A DNA stretch of 64,000 bases from assembly GCA_020137815.1 (NCBI GenBank), contig CM035351.1:4609078-4673077 (forward strand), given 5' to 3'. Of the stretch, positions 23,450 to 57,870 are shown piece by piece. Made by a program: the position numbers and the translations under genes. The notes under the pieces are model-generated. The model was given only the letters and a program-made list of their open reading frames with translations, did no database searches and had not been told where the DNA came from. Positions within the stretch are counted from its first letter, which is position 1; each line of letters starts with the position of its first letter. Source of the DNA: Hormiphora californensis (taxonomy: Eukaryota > Ctenophora > Tentaculata > Cydippida > Pleurobrachiidae).

Positions 23450-24532
23450 CTGTGGAAGTTGGGTCATCTGTTCAAGGTGCTCCTCAGTCAGGAGAACTGC
23501 AACGGTGTCACCTGTAAAAATAGCAGCTGATAAATTAGTTGATTAAGTAGGGCCGGTAGTTGGGGAAGAAGGAGGTAGTCATGATGGGAGAAGCGGGTAT
23601 TTGGGGCAGGGGGTAGTTGGGGGAACAATCATGATGATGACCACATGTCTGATTTTAGAGAAATTGAGTAGGTGGAGGAGAGTAGCGGGGAGCTCGGCGT
23701 GACGTAAAAGGTATGTTATAATAATACTGAGAACTGAGAAGGCACAATGCCAAATGATGTGAATAACGGCCAAACGAGGATAAATTTGTCAGATTTACCC
23801 TTCCTCTCCCGCTAAGTCTAGTACCCCCTCTTCTTCTTTCTCTCCCTCCCACTAATCCATGTCTCTCCCTTCCACCTACTGCCTATCCATTTCTCTCCCT
23901 ATCTATCTACAATAGCTTGTTCTTACCTGTGTTACAGTATTTGTCAGTTAGATACTGAAGAACTCGGGGTAGCATGGTGTAGCACCTCTGGGAACTCTCC
24001 CAATCGTCAATTCTGAGAAAAGGAATATGCTGCTTTTTTGAAACATATTTTACTAGGGCGTGTTATAATATGGACTGAGAAAATATAATACAGTCGGACC
24101 CCGATTTACCGGGATGCTCAGGGGGAGAGGGTTTTGCCCGGTAAATCAGGGCCCAGTAAAACAGGGTCCGACTGTATAGAGATAAGTGGATCAGTGATCA
24201 CTGTTAGACAGCTCATTGATAGACCGAGACGGGATATATTAGAAGATATATGCGAAATGAACGGGAAGGTTATTGGAGAAGGTAGGAAAAGAAAAATGCT
24301 AAACATGAAATAAATTGCGTAATAGATAATAATCTTGTGGGGGGGGGGGCAAATCTATCCAACATTCAGACCCCGGCATTGCTTTGTACTTTCCAGTCAC
24401 GTTGTGATTTTCACCCCTTCTCCTAGATATTATATGTGTGTTTCTCTGCAGCATCGCCAGCACTTCTGATGTTGCAGGAGCTGAGTAGAATTTAGCTGTA
24501 CTGGTCCACAAATCAACTTGTTTTTCCACTCT
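23450..24532 (-). CDS. Unidentified minus-strand gene, three phase-consistent exons
   Basis: The exons are 24532-24390, 24012-23927 and 23511-23450. All have GT-AG borders, and phases 0/2, 2/1 and 1/0 join without a stop. The 97-residue product segment is hydrophilic and mostly helical in character. It includes VDLWTSTAKFYSAPATSEVL, IDDWESSQRCYTMLPRVLQY and LLTEEHLEQM. I do not recognise the family. The start and end of the gene are not visible: the frame is open at 24532 (an acceptor) and continues past a donor below 23450. Nothing in the neighbourhood hints at function. It could also be a chance chain, but three matching phases make that less likely. Confidence 0.45.
24091..24173. mobile_element. 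Short pogo/Tigger-like MITE
   Basis: CAGTCGGACCCCGATTTACC at the left and the inverted GGGTCCGACTG at the right, flanked by TA on both sides, in 83 bases. It is a miniature relative of 3977-4132 and of the ends of 41750-43518. Confidence 0.75.
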
Positions 24533-24679
24533 CTGTTATCAAGATCCCCCTCTTTGATCTTTAATCCCCCCCGCTATCTGTCCTAGCCGGATCTACAGAG
24601 TTCCAGACGCGGGGTAGTGGAGGTCTGCTTACTTTTTTAGATAAGACGCGTTCCTCCAATTAGAGGAAATACCCAAGGA

Positions 24680-24717
<38 letters not shown>

Positions 24718-25365
24718 GACGATATAGAGAGAGCAGAGAGAGAGAGGACGAAGAGAGTTAATCAGGAACTGATTTGTGTACATTCTACATGACGCTCCTC
24801 TCTACGACTCACGAATCACGTCATTTATCATTTCTCATATCTCTCGTCATCGTCTCTCTCTCTCTCTTCTCTCTTCCTCTTCTTCTCTCGTCTCTTCATG
24901 CCTCCTTTCCTTCCTGCTCTCATCTACCTACTGTTCTCTCCCTCTCATTTTTCTCATCTTTGATTGCTTGACATCAAATTTCTGAACTAACCTTAACTTC
25001 AAGATTGTTTATTGTTCAATTTTACCATTTTCTCATTTGCTTTCTTATGCTTGACCTAACCTTCATGTCTAGTTAACTAACCGTATTGTTAGTTATGATT
25101 CAATTTTACCCTTTCTCTCCAATTTGCTGTCTTTCACTGGTGATTGCATTGTTGACATTAGGTTGGTAGGTATTCCGATCCAAATGCAATGGATGCATGT
25201 GTGTAATCCTGCAATTCCTGAAACCTATTATAATAATGACCCGATTTATACCCCCCCGATTACCCTCAGGGAACATATTTGTTTTAATTTTGCACTTTGT
25301 ATACATTCTTCCAAAAAATAAAAAATGCAATGATAGCATGTTTCCATGATGGATATTCCATAATT
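24533..25365. other. Upstream flank, microsatellite-rich, no gene seen
   Basis: Contains a (GA)n tract at 24681-24714 and CT-rich sequence at 24855-24965. Nothing coding could be supported. Confidence 0.5.
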
Positions 25366-25465
25366 NNNNNNNNNNNNNNNNNNNNNNNNNNNNNNNNNNN
25401 NNNNNNNNNNNNNNNNNNNNNNNNNNNNNNNNNNNNNNNNNNNNNNNNNNNNNNNNNNNNNNNNN
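25366..25465. other. Assembly gap (100 N)
   Basis: Exactly 100 N, the usual placeholder for a gap of unknown size. It lies 20 bases upstream of the first SLCO coding exon, so promoter or 5' UTR sequence may be missing. Confidence 0.99.
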
Positions 25466-25484
25466 CCCCCCATACAAACAAGAT

Positions 25485-28367
25485 ATGAATGGAGGTTCAG
25501 TATCGGATCTACCAGGCCGGGAGAACATGTGCGGTATCTTTGGGTGGAAACCGAGATTTCTACAGGTATAAGGATTGGTGACATAGACACCTGGCGCGAC
25601 CGAGATTAAGCTCACAGGTGTCTATGTCACCAAGTATAAGGAGTGATATTATATACGTGATGTCTTATGATTCTTGATACCCCACCAATAATTCCTAATA
25701 TTATAAGCAGTCCCTGGTACCACCAAACCACAGTACCCGAGTGCAACAGTGCAATTTCGCGGTTACTAACCACTTGTTACTTACTCACTAATTACCTAAC
25801 CACTAATTATTATTCCCATCCACCTAGGTGTTCAATAGGCCAGCTACCTTTGTCCTCCTCTACTCCCTCACAGTATGCCTGTTCTCAGTTACTATTGGCA
25901 TGAACAACTTCCTCATTCCTGATCTTCAGAACATCTTTAATCTATCCTCAAAACAGATAGGTACCATTAGAATTGTTTAGTGTTCTTAGAATTCAAATCC
26001 CGTGGGATTGGAAAGTATTCGAGACAATACAACATTTGGATATCCATGATTTACCACCCAGCCATTTCAGATTCCCTCTCTATAATGAACACTTCCGGCA
26101 GGTATGATATTGATATCTAACGACATATCAGGACTCCTGCTATCCTACACTATAGGCCACTTTGCCAGTAAAGGGAAAATCAGGTGGATTGGCTTTGGAG
26201 TTGTTCTCTCTGTCGTGGCATGTGCTATGGAGAGCGGAACTCAGCTCTTTGTAGAGGTACGTACGGTTATAGATGAGATCGAGAGAGAAAAGTCTCGGGA
26301 ACTAAAGAGCAACAAGAATATAAAATCCCAATTCATCCCTCTCCCAACCATGATTTGATTTATCTGTCTTACTCTCTAATCTACAGCTACCGGAAGTAAT
26401 GAATGAGACAGTGGAAGCTAGTAGTATGTGTCACGACCAGCAGCCCGACACCCTAGAAGGTGGGGATGGTGGTGTGATACACTTTGCAGCTAGGAACAAC
26501 CCTCTCTGGTGGATACTATTTTTCGGGGGAATTGTACAGGTATAGTTAGCATTACTCACTGCAGTAAGAGGGCACACCCTTGGCCACATTGATACCTGAG
26601 TGAGATACCTGAGTGAGATCGACGTCGCCCACGACTGAGATCGAGAATAGGTTGCAATGGATCCAAGTCACACCCCTACTTGATAGACCTCTCACATTCA
26701 TTAGAAGTAATGAGACCACTTTAGTTCACTTAAACACTCACACTTCACAGTTCCACATATATCTTCAACCTGAACCCTGTACTATATCTCTTTCTCTTCT
26801 CTGTTCAGGGCATAGGAAATACACCACTCCAAATCCAATATCTCTCTCTTTCCTCTGTTCAGGGCATAGGAAATACACCACTTCAAATCTGTGGGCCGAC
26901 CTACATCGATGAGATCCTATCGGAGAAGAAACTTGGCATCGCAGTGGCTGTTTCCCAGATTCTCCAACTCCTAGGCTTCTCTATTTCCTTCATTTTCGGG
27001 GCCTCCATAATGAAGTACTATGTCACCCTTGGCGCCCCACCCCCGGGTGTGACACCTTCCAGTAGCCACTGGGTCGGGGCCTGGTGGTTGGGGTACTTCA
27101 TACCAGGGGTTTTGTTGTGTATCGTGGGGCCGCCTCTCATGCTGTTCCCAGCACAGAGCCCTGCTGCCCTGAAGGTGCTGGAGAAGAAGATTGAGAAGGG
27201 GCAAACGAGTTTAAAGGAGAAGGAAACGGAGCTGAAGAGGTCATTCGTTGAACAGGTTAGACTAGAGGGCAGGTTTTAGGGTCTTATACTCACCTGCAGG
27301 TTTTAGCAGGGTTAGTGTGAAACTGTTATGAACTATTTAGCTCATAACTGACAACTGTCTCTACTAGAGACTGATCGAAGATTAATACATAATTATGTAT
27401 TATATCAGTGATCAAGGTGCAAACAGCATCGAAAACAGAACTACTATTTTTCAGTTCAGGGACGTAAAGCCGACACTACGGAGGCTGGTAAAGAACTGGG
27501 GTCTTGTGTTCATCATTCTGGGCGAGTCTCTAAGCAGTATCTTCCACTCATCAATGCCTTTTGATGTCAAACTACATGCAATTATGTTCAGGTAAAAAAC
27601 ACCTGGCCTCAGCTCCCCCAAATATAAAATAAAGATTAGAGAACCATGCCAATACCAAACAACTGAAATTTTAAAACTTGGTTTTCCCTTTCCCTGGGGC
27701 CCACACTGTGTGGATTTTGGGTAAGGAACAGTTACTAAGCCCTAAATGTAGGAGGGGCAACTCAACAACACAATTTACAATTACTAAGATCTCTGCTGCA
27801 GAAGTCCCCTCCAGCTAGCTACTATATGCGATACATACTGTTTAGCAATTTCATGGCGCTGTGATTAGCATGTTACACGCTGTTTAAAACAAAACTGTAT
27901 CATTTACTAGATTGACCGCTCTGTAAATAATATATTATATCTCTCTCCCTCACTCTTACTACCCCAATATCCCTCTCCCTCACTCTCACTACCCCAATAT
28001 CTCTCCCTCACTCACCATCCCAATATCTCTCACTCTTACTATCCCAATATCCCTCTCCCTAACTCTCACTACCCCAATATCTCTCTCCCCACTATCCCAA
28101 TATCTCTCTCCCTCACTATCCCAATATCCCTCACTCTCACTATCTCACTACCCCATTTCCCCAACCTCCCTCTCTCCAAGGATCGGTGTGCCAGAGACGG
28201 GTCTACTGCTTGGAACGTTCCGGACCATATCAACTGTTGTTGGTATAGCTACTGGAGGGTATCTAGCAACAAAGCTCAATCTTGGAGGTAAGCACCACCT
28301 ATAGACAAGGAGGGATCTGATTGATGCGCATGAACGCATAAAGCGTGAGAGAGAGAGGGGAGAGAGA

Positions 28368-28440
<73 letters not shown>

Positions 28441-28742
28441 GAGAGAGAGAGAGAGGAGAAAGTTCGAGACGGAGCATAAAATCAAAGGTATATTATATCG
28501 ATCAGTTCAATTGACAAAGTCGAGACGTGGCGACCGTAAAGCACAAAGAGAGAGAGAGAGAGGGAGAAAGAGAGACAACAAGCATCGTACACACGCGCAA
28601 AAACAATTATATCCCCCGGACCACAATGTTTCTAGCATCGTCTCTCTCGGCGGTATACATACTCTCGTCACTATGATATTATATCATGCTTGAAACCCAT
28701 CTCTCTCTCACTCTCACTCTCTCATATACAATCGGATCTTCG

Positions 28743-28838
<96 letters not shown>

Positions 28839-29715
28839 TGCCTAACCGATCTGCTACCCCCTGCCAGGCCGCCGAGGAATCGTGTATATAATCGTCATTC
28901 AGATCATTACCTTGCCGTTCAATCTGGTTACCCTTCTCCACTGCTCACAGGATACCGTCGTGGGCATGGATGTACCTTACACCACACACAATACACTTGG
29001 GTAAGGTGCAATTTATTCCGGGATTACACCCTGTCTGACAAAAAAGGGGACACGACAAATCTACATTGGGATGTAGTTCTCCTACCGAGCGCTACGAGGG
29101 CGACCCAAGTAACCAAATATGGTTGTATCATCGTGCACTACAATAACACCATGTAATTTCTACCTGCAGGAACCTAACCGCGGATTGTAATATGAACTGT
29201 CATTGTACAACAGGATTCTATGATGCAGTGTGCGACACAAACACCATGACGACCTACTTCTCCCCCTGCCACGCCGGTTGTTGGCAGCATGAAACGGTAA
29301 TTGTTCCAACCTTTACAGAATTTGTTATAACCCTCCTTTACAGAGCTTGTAAAAAGAGGCCTTCGCGGTGAGACGAGGGTCGGGCAAAGCATGTAATGGT
29401 ACTAAACGCATCAATTTCTCTAAATTATTGTACCTCCTGTCTCGGACAATTACTTCCTCAATCAAATCCCCGAAACCTGGACTTTTGCTTATCAGTACAA
29501 AGTAGGCCCAAAAGTAAAAAACAACTAGCGCCCACGCCATCACAAAGAGGAGATCGATGTTATCGGAAACAAAGACGAGACACCTCTCAAAGGTTATCCG
29601 CTATCGGAAAAAAGAAGATCTATATCTCAATGGGGATCTAACAAGAGTTCTTAAAAAAGAAACGGATAGAGTCAGCCAGTGGCATGCACAGCTCGACACA
29701 CATAAGTGTCTTTCT

Positions 29716-29793
<78 letters not shown>

Positions 29794-31332
29794 TCTCTCT
29801 CCCCTCTCTCTACTCTCTAGCTATTAAGATATTTTAACTTGTGTGGTGGAGCACCGTTGTTGCAATGCTGTGGTAGTGCAGGACATTACACGATCCCTTA
29901 GTTCTTACCGCTAAAATAATAAGCAGCATATGTAGCGGGTATATGTAGTAGAGGATTAATCAGATATATCAAGGAGATATATCAATCATTTAAAATGATA
30001 GACATTTGATAGCCAAGCGAGATGGATCTACGGAAAAATGACCTCATACAGCTGTACACGAGCTGTGATACCGATAGGAAACTAAAAAAGAGAAAAGCTC
30101 AGAAAAGATGCCGAGTGTACCTGTATGTTTGGGCAAACCGATTTGGCCAATCGAATTGACATTGATATGATTTAGGTGTGCCACCCCTCCCTCCCTGTTA
30201 GAGCACCACACACAACCAACCAACTTGTTCTCCCCAGACACATATCTCCCTTTTTATCCTATTCGCGAGTCATTACTGAAACCTCCCGATCAATACCTCA
30301 TAAGCACAAGGGATTATTTCTTAATCAAATACACAACCATACCTCACTTAAATCATAATCTCCCTCCCTAAAACTCACAATCCCCCGATCCCCATCCCTC
30401 ATTAACACCATAATCCCCCTCCCTAGAACGAGACAGGTACGTTCTACTGGGGCTGTGAGTGCAACCCAGACGCCGTCCTTACCTCGGGGCCCTGTCCAGC
30501 GGAGGAGAGGTGTAGTGACAAGAAGTGGTTTGTGATAGTGGCCAACCAACTCGTCTCCATCTTGATCTACATCAGCTTCTTTCCCACCCTGCAGATTGTG
30601 TACCTTCGGTTAGTATCATGGGTATCTAGGGTTGGTGGGGAAAGGGGCGGTGGAGTTGGTGGGCGAATGGGCGGTGGAGTTGGCGGACAAACTGTCAGGC
30701 CAATGCTCTGACCACTGCAGTTCTTGCGAGAGAAATGAGAATAGGGTCAGCCAATGCTCTGACAGTGGACAAAGGGGCAAGGGAGGTTTAGGGAACGAAA
30801 GAATACGGTGGTAAACTTTCTAATCGAATCATCCCAAATTATCAGGATTGTGCCAGAGTTGGACCGGTCAGCAGCCATGGGAATCCGGCAGTTTATGACC
30901 CGGACATTTGGGTATGTCCTGGGTCCTCTCATATTTGGTGCGATCATTGACAGCTATTGTAGCTTGTGGAGAAATGGAGATCTAGGGACGGGGAGCTGCC
31001 ACATATACGATCTTGACACGTAAGTAAACACGAGGGAATTCGAATTGACAGTGAACTGACAGTGATGAGCATTGAGCGGGAGATTGTTCTTTCCCCAATA
31101 CCCATGGCGTATAACTACCTCTCTCAGAATGATAAAGACGATCATAGGATCCCAAATGGCCCTCCGGACGGGATCTATTCTGTGTTATTGTGCAGGGTGG
31201 TGGTTCTATGACATGTCACAGACGGACAAGGGTGACTACGAGCTGGTGGAGAAGGCCCCACCACCTGGTAGAGATGATACGAGATTGAAGGGGGAGGAGA
31301 AGGGTAATGGTAATCCAAATGATGGATCCTAG
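25485..31332 (+). CDS. Solute carrier organic anion transporter (SLCO/OATP family), complete
   Basis: A 659-residue, 12-exon model with every phase matching: 25485-25565, 25828-25960, 26102-26256, 26387-26539, 26863-27255, 27455-27591, 28181-28287, 28868-29000, 29170-29296, 30427-30608, 30846-31019 and 31128-31332. OATPs are plasma-membrane exchangers of large organic anions (steroid conjugates, prostaglandins). Family marks are the N-terminal CGIFGWKPRFLQ, the signature region GIGNTPLQICGPTYIDE and the penultimate RTFGYVLGPLIFGAIID. A cysteine-rich Kazal-like outside loop is split over exons 9 and 10 (DCNMNCHCTTGFYDAVCD ... WGCECNPDAVL). The start ATG at 25485 is the first in frame after the gap. 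A 54-base duplication gives exon 5 two acceptors (26808 and 26862). Confidence 0.93.
25578..25632. repeat. Hairpin GGTGACATAGACACC ... GGTGTCTATGTCACC
   Basis: A 15-base perfect inverted repeat with a 25-base loop, in the first SLCO intron. The same terminal motif and loop text (GCGCGACCRAGATTRAGCTC) occur at the left end of the 7905-10240 foldback, so this may be a solo end of that family. Confidence 0.65.
26577..26672. repeat. Relic of the 10458/15068 element family
   Basis: Contains TTGGCCACATTGATACCTGA, a duplicated GAGTGAGATACCT, then GAATAGGTTGCAATGGATCC. These are the two ends of the element with the middle lost. In an SLCO intron. Confidence 0.55.
26800..26882 (+). repeat. 54-bp tandem duplication across a splice acceptor
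   Basis: CTGTTCAGGGCATAGGAAAT and the following ACACCACT occur twice, 54 bases apart (exon starts 26809 and 26863). Each copy carries the intron end, the AG and the first exon codons of SLCO exon 5. Because 54 is a multiple of three and the intervening frame is open, both acceptors are usable. Confidence 0.9.
27930..28145. repeat. Degenerate CCCTCACTCTCACTACCCCAATAT tandem repeat
   Basis: Six to eight imperfect units of CTCTCCCTCACTCTCACTAC plus CCCAATAT in an SLCO intron, just upstream of exon 28181-28287, where they add to the pyrimidine tract. Confidence 0.8.
28341..28460. repeat. (GA)n microsatellite, paired with (CT)n at 28740-28832
   Basis: About 120 bases of GA repeat in an SLCO intron, with about 90 bases of CT repeat in the same intron. 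The two could pair in the transcript over about 80 bases. Confidence 0.9.
28740..28832. repeat. (CT)n microsatellite
   Basis: Simple CT repeat ending 35 bases upstream of SLCO exon 28868-29000. Another CT tract is in the next long intron at 29717-29818. Confidence 0.9.
29717..29818. repeat. (CT)n microsatellite in an SLCO intron
   Basis: CT repeat with two GTCT interruptions, in the intron between exons 29170-29296 and 30427-30608. Confidence 0.9.
30693..30764. mobile_element. TGTCAGGCCAATGCTCTGAC mini-element, copy 4
   Basis: Begins TGTCAGGCCAATGCTCTGAC, has the shared core GAGAAATGAGAATAGGGTCA, and ends GCCAATGCTCTGACA. In the SLCO intron between exons 30427-30608 and 30846-31019. Confidence 0.75.
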
Positions 31333-31652
31333 TGGGATCATTCAGAGACATTCAGAGACAGTGAAATAGGAATAATATCTGGGATGGTCAGCGCGAAATA
31401 GACACATTATAGTTTGTAGGGAAAGATAATATATTGATCTGGCGAGACAGAGACCCTAATTTACTATGACGTATTTACCGTCTCAGTTACTATCTATAGG
31501 GACAGGATAATTATTAGCAGGCCTTGTGATATTTCCTTTGTTTTATCCAATATGTGTTTGCTAGAAAACTTCCGAACCAAGACACCGTAATTTTTGTGGT
31601 GATGCTCTTTGTTCCCTACGCCATACACCTGCCGTGAAGACGGGACCTGGCG

Positions 31653-31777
<125 letters not shown>

Positions 31778-31985
31778 AGATGGAGCGGTAGCTCGTACTC
31801 ACGTCTCACTTAGTATACAGCTGCGCCAGACCACCGGTGTGAAGGCGAGAGAATGAAGTAACGAATATACAAGGAACCAAGAAGGAGAGAATTAGGTTGA
31901 CGAGAGGGGTATATGAGGGTAGTAAAAAGAAGAGTCGACCTAGTAGTAGAGCCAGCTGCACAGGCCACAGATCACAGTTCCGAAA

Positions 31986-33614
31986 ATGTCACATTCTTTG
32001 TTCTTTCTCCTCTTATGGAGTGGTGCTATCGGCACCTATAGCCCTCCCTCTGTGTGGGATAAGAAGACCTGGACGGACTTCATCCCTACTACCAGGGAGG
32101 ACATAGAGTGGGGATCTGGGTTTAGTACTCTGACCCTCAGGAGAACCTTTAATGCCGCCACCCGACCCACCAAGATCACACCACTGGGGGAGGTAGAGGA
32201 GAGGTTCGAAGTAAAGGGATGTACCACAGCTGGGGAGACTCTAAACTTCCTAACCGACCCCATGGATCTTGCCGCAGGGTTCCTCACCCAGGGAAACGAG
32301 TTAGTTGATTCTGCCCTTCGTATCTCCGCCTTGACAGACCTCCAGACCACACTTGTTAGCAAGATAGACGTCCAGACAGACGTTCTGCTTATGGAGGGTT
32401 GGGAGCTCAAGGACGGGCCCCGGGATCTCCTGGCTACTCGGCAACATGCCAAGTTTGTGGAGTATTACGGGACACACCACCTGAGACGCGTCTACACGGG
32501 AGGATACATGTACCTCGTACTGAAATTCTCATGCGCCAGCAAGGATGAAAAGTCCGCACTGGATGATCGGTTAAAGAGGCATTCTGGGATGTTCTCTACA
32601 GTCGATGAAATGTTGAGTTCTCTGAGGGGCATCCGGGAAACCATAGCAACAGAAATCAGCGTCTTCACAGCAGGGGGAATGAAGCCTCCTTCCAAGTTAA
32701 ATCTTGCTGGTGCAATAGAGTTTGCACATGAGTTCACTGCCCAAGCCAGGTCCTCCCGTGCCGTGACGCATGTCCAATACACCACTCTCTTCTACGCGTG
32801 GAGCTCGGATTTCGCATTTCGCGGCTATGTAGTCCCACTCCAGGAGAAAGTGGATGAGATGTTGGAGGTGGTTGTTGACCTGAAGAACACCCAGCTGATC
32901 CTAGGAAGTGCGGTGGAACTGGCGGGAAGGGACGAGGATCTGTCCTATCTGAGCCATACCGGGGTGGAGAAGATAATGGAGCTTGTGGAGCAGGCAGGAG
33001 ATGCTGAGACGGAGCTAAAGACAGGGTTCATCGCGGGGAAGAATTTAGATCATATCTCTGATATATCGGGTGAGATATCGGTGAGATTTGAAGAGATCAT
33101 GTACGAGGAGCAGCATTTTGATTCAACCAAAACGTTCTTTCTCCGGAGTAAGGGGCTGAAAATGTTCGCTTCTGAAGGATCAAAGGGCTATATTTCCTTC
33201 ACGGAAACCTCCCCCATACTGATGAAACTTACTCCGGTAAGAGCAGACTCAGACCCAACCGTTCTCTTCCGGCATGAGCTCTTCTTTATTACCCCCGCAC
33301 AATACCCCGACAATAAGCTGTGCTTTGGCCGGGATAACTGGTATGCATTTTGGGTGTACAAACCAACATATGACCTAGCCATGTGTGCCTGGAGAGTGTT
33401 TGCAGCAACACGAGATGCAGAAAACGAGCCGTTCGTGAGATTCTCGGTTCCGATTCACATCCAGAATGAGTACTGGAGTGGGTACGAGTTGGGGTTGAGT
33501 AACGATAGTAAGTGGGTGGCGGCTGTAACTCGACAGGATAGCAGATATAATCGGAAGCACTGGTGGACGGTGGAGAAAAGCCCCTTTGGGATAACTCCAG
33601 TTAAAGAGGAATGA
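31986..33614 (+). CDS. Secreted MACPF-domain (perforin-like) protein, single exon
   Basis: A complete 542-residue protein. Residues 1-16 (MSHSLFFLLLWSGAIG) form a signal peptide. A MACPF signature lies at residues 157-165 (FVEYYGTHH) and is followed by a conserved Gly-Gly at 172-173. Flanking segments fit the membrane-insertion part of the fold. The C-terminal half, from about residue 390 (Trp-rich, with RSKGLKMFASEGSKGYIS and a repeat-like NEYWSGYELGLSN), looks like a beta-rich accessory domain that I cannot name. MACPF proteins form rings and pores in membranes; in invertebrates they serve defence, venom or development. Pore formation here is inferred from the family only. No transmembrane helix is seen at the C-terminus. 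The gene has no intron, unlike both neighbours. Confidence 0.75.
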   Translation: MSHSLFFLLLWSGAIGTYSPPSVWDKKTWTDFIPTTREDIEWGSGFSTLTLRRTFNAATRPTKITPLGEVEERFEVKGCTTAGETLNFLTDPMDLAAGFLTQGNELVDSALRISALTDLQTTLVSKIDVQTDVLLMEGWELKDGPRDLLATRQHAKFVEYYGTHHLRRVYTGGYMYLVLKFSCASKDEKSALDDRLKRHSGMFSTVDEMLSSLRGIRETIATEISVFTAGGMKPPSKLNLAGAIEFAHEFTAQARSSRAVTHVQYTTLFYAWSSDFAFRGYVVPLQEKVDEMLEVVVDLKNTQLILGSAVELAGRDEDLSYLSHTGVEKIMELVEQAGDAETELKTGFIAGKNLDHISDISGEISVRFEEIMYEEQHFDSTKTFFLRSKGLKMFASEGSKGYISFTETSPILMKLTPVRADSDPTVLFRHELFFITPAQYPDNKLCFGRDNWYAFWVYKPTYDLAMCAWRVFAATRDAENEPFVRFSVPIHIQNEYWSGYELGLSNDSKWVAAVTRQDSRYNRKHWWTVEKSPFGITPVKEE

Positions 33615-34110
33615 GAGATACTGAGATAATAGGGAGAGGGGATAGTTTCACTAACTGAAGAATCATTCCAGGATGAACGTATAGGGTTTGAAAGGTAAAT
33701 GGAAATTATGAAATTTGATAAATCCGATAACTTACGTTTTTGAACTTGGTACTGCTGATTGATCAATTTACTTGTCTTGAACTTCATGCATTGTTCATTA
33801 ACCTATTGTCAGAGAGTAAGGGGGTGTGAATGACAGATCTGGAAACAAAATCATATCTACAAAACCTCGTGGTCATATCCTTCAAATATCTAAGACACTT
33901 GGGATACGGTTGGTAAAAACGTAAAAAATATCATACACAGGAAAAATAAATTAATCACACTTGGTTTCCTCACTATTTTCAACTCTGTCAGGCCAATGCT
34001 CTGACCACAGTTCTCGTGCACTCCGTGTGCACTGTGCAGAAATGAGAAAAGGGTCAGAAATAAGGACAGGGTCAGGCCAATGCTCTGACAGTTTCAACTC
34101 TACTACCATT
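33615..34110. other. Intergenic region between convergent genes
   Basis: Holds the 3' ends of the MACPF gene (plus) and PITRM1 (minus). The only structured element is the mini-element copy 5 at 33987-34090. Confidence 0.6.
33987..34090. mobile_element. TGTCAGGCCAATGCTCTGAC mini-element, copy 5
   Basis: The longest copy (104 bases): intact ends TGTCAGGCCAATGCTCTGAC and CAGGCCAATGCTCTGACA in the same orientation, with a core containing CAGTTCTCGTGCACTCCGTG. It lies 20 bases from the PITRM1 stop codon, so it probably falls in that 3' UTR. Confidence 0.75.
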
Positions 34111-56664
<22,554 letters not shown>

Positions 56665-57018
56665 GGCCTAGGAATCAGGGGAGTAGGGTGGTGTTAGGAG
56701 TGGGGAACAGGGGTCAAATTGGGACAGTTTAGAGATTAAAACGAGGAGTTTTGAGTGGCAAATAAGTTAAGTTGATAAAAGATCTTCACAGATTACATAT
56801 AAAAACCCCGTTCTCACTTCTCACGTCACATGTTCGGGGTATGATGACAGTGAGACTTATGACATCACTGCTGCAGAAACTGACATACACTCACACACAC
56901 TGACACACATAAACGCCGCGCACTGTACCATCCACTTTGATCACAACTGAAACTTGGCGCGTTCCAGCAACGCGCCCCAAATAGCAAGATTGTCCATGCT
57001 GTCCCACCTTTCTCATCA

Positions 57019-57769
57019 TCACAGCTTGAATGTCCGCCCTCCAGCTCCAAGTTTGGCCCTTGCCTCTCGGGTCTCCTCCTCTTTATAAACCTCCTTCGTT
57101 GCCTTTTTAACCTGTCTCCTCATTTTCTGGCTCTCCTTGACTGCTTTCTTCCTAGCTCGCTTCTCTTCAGCCGTTTCTGTTTTGGTTCTGAGATTAGAAA
57201 TCTGGATCACATTCTCCTCGTCTTCCTCACTGCCCTCCTCCTCCTCCTCCACCACTCCCTCATCCTTATCCTCTCCTCCCTCCTGGATCACCATGCCTCG
57301 TTTATCAAGCTTGATCCTCCTGGGTACCTCAAGTACTTTAGGATGATTGTAAATGTTGGTGTAGGTTGACAGGATCGTCTCACAATCCCAAGCTATGGCT
57401 GCCCTATGTTCAATATCCTCCACCACCGTCTCCTTCTTCTCAGAGCGCTCTTCTTGGCGAGATGCCAAAGCCAAGATACGGCGCTTATCGACCTGAACAG
57501 GGTGATGTTAACAATATACGTCACACTTCTCAAATGTCAAAAAATCTGTCCCGGAAACCTAATTTCCCAGTCGATGTTTACCTACCCCTCCTAACCGCAA
57601 CCTACCTGGTCGTCACCCTCTGTTATGCCGTGTTTATCAAAGTCTTCACACAGCTGTTCCAGAATTAGATTTGGTTCATCTTGGATCTCATCTTCATCGA
57701 CTGGTCTGAGGTCTTCTTCCCCCGCACCCAGCTCATCGTACTCTTTAAACATCTGGTGGGTGTTGGGGT

Positions 57770-57813
<44 letters not shown>

Positions 57814-57833
57814 GAGAGAGAGAGAGAGAGTGA

Positions 57834-57870
<37 letters not shown>

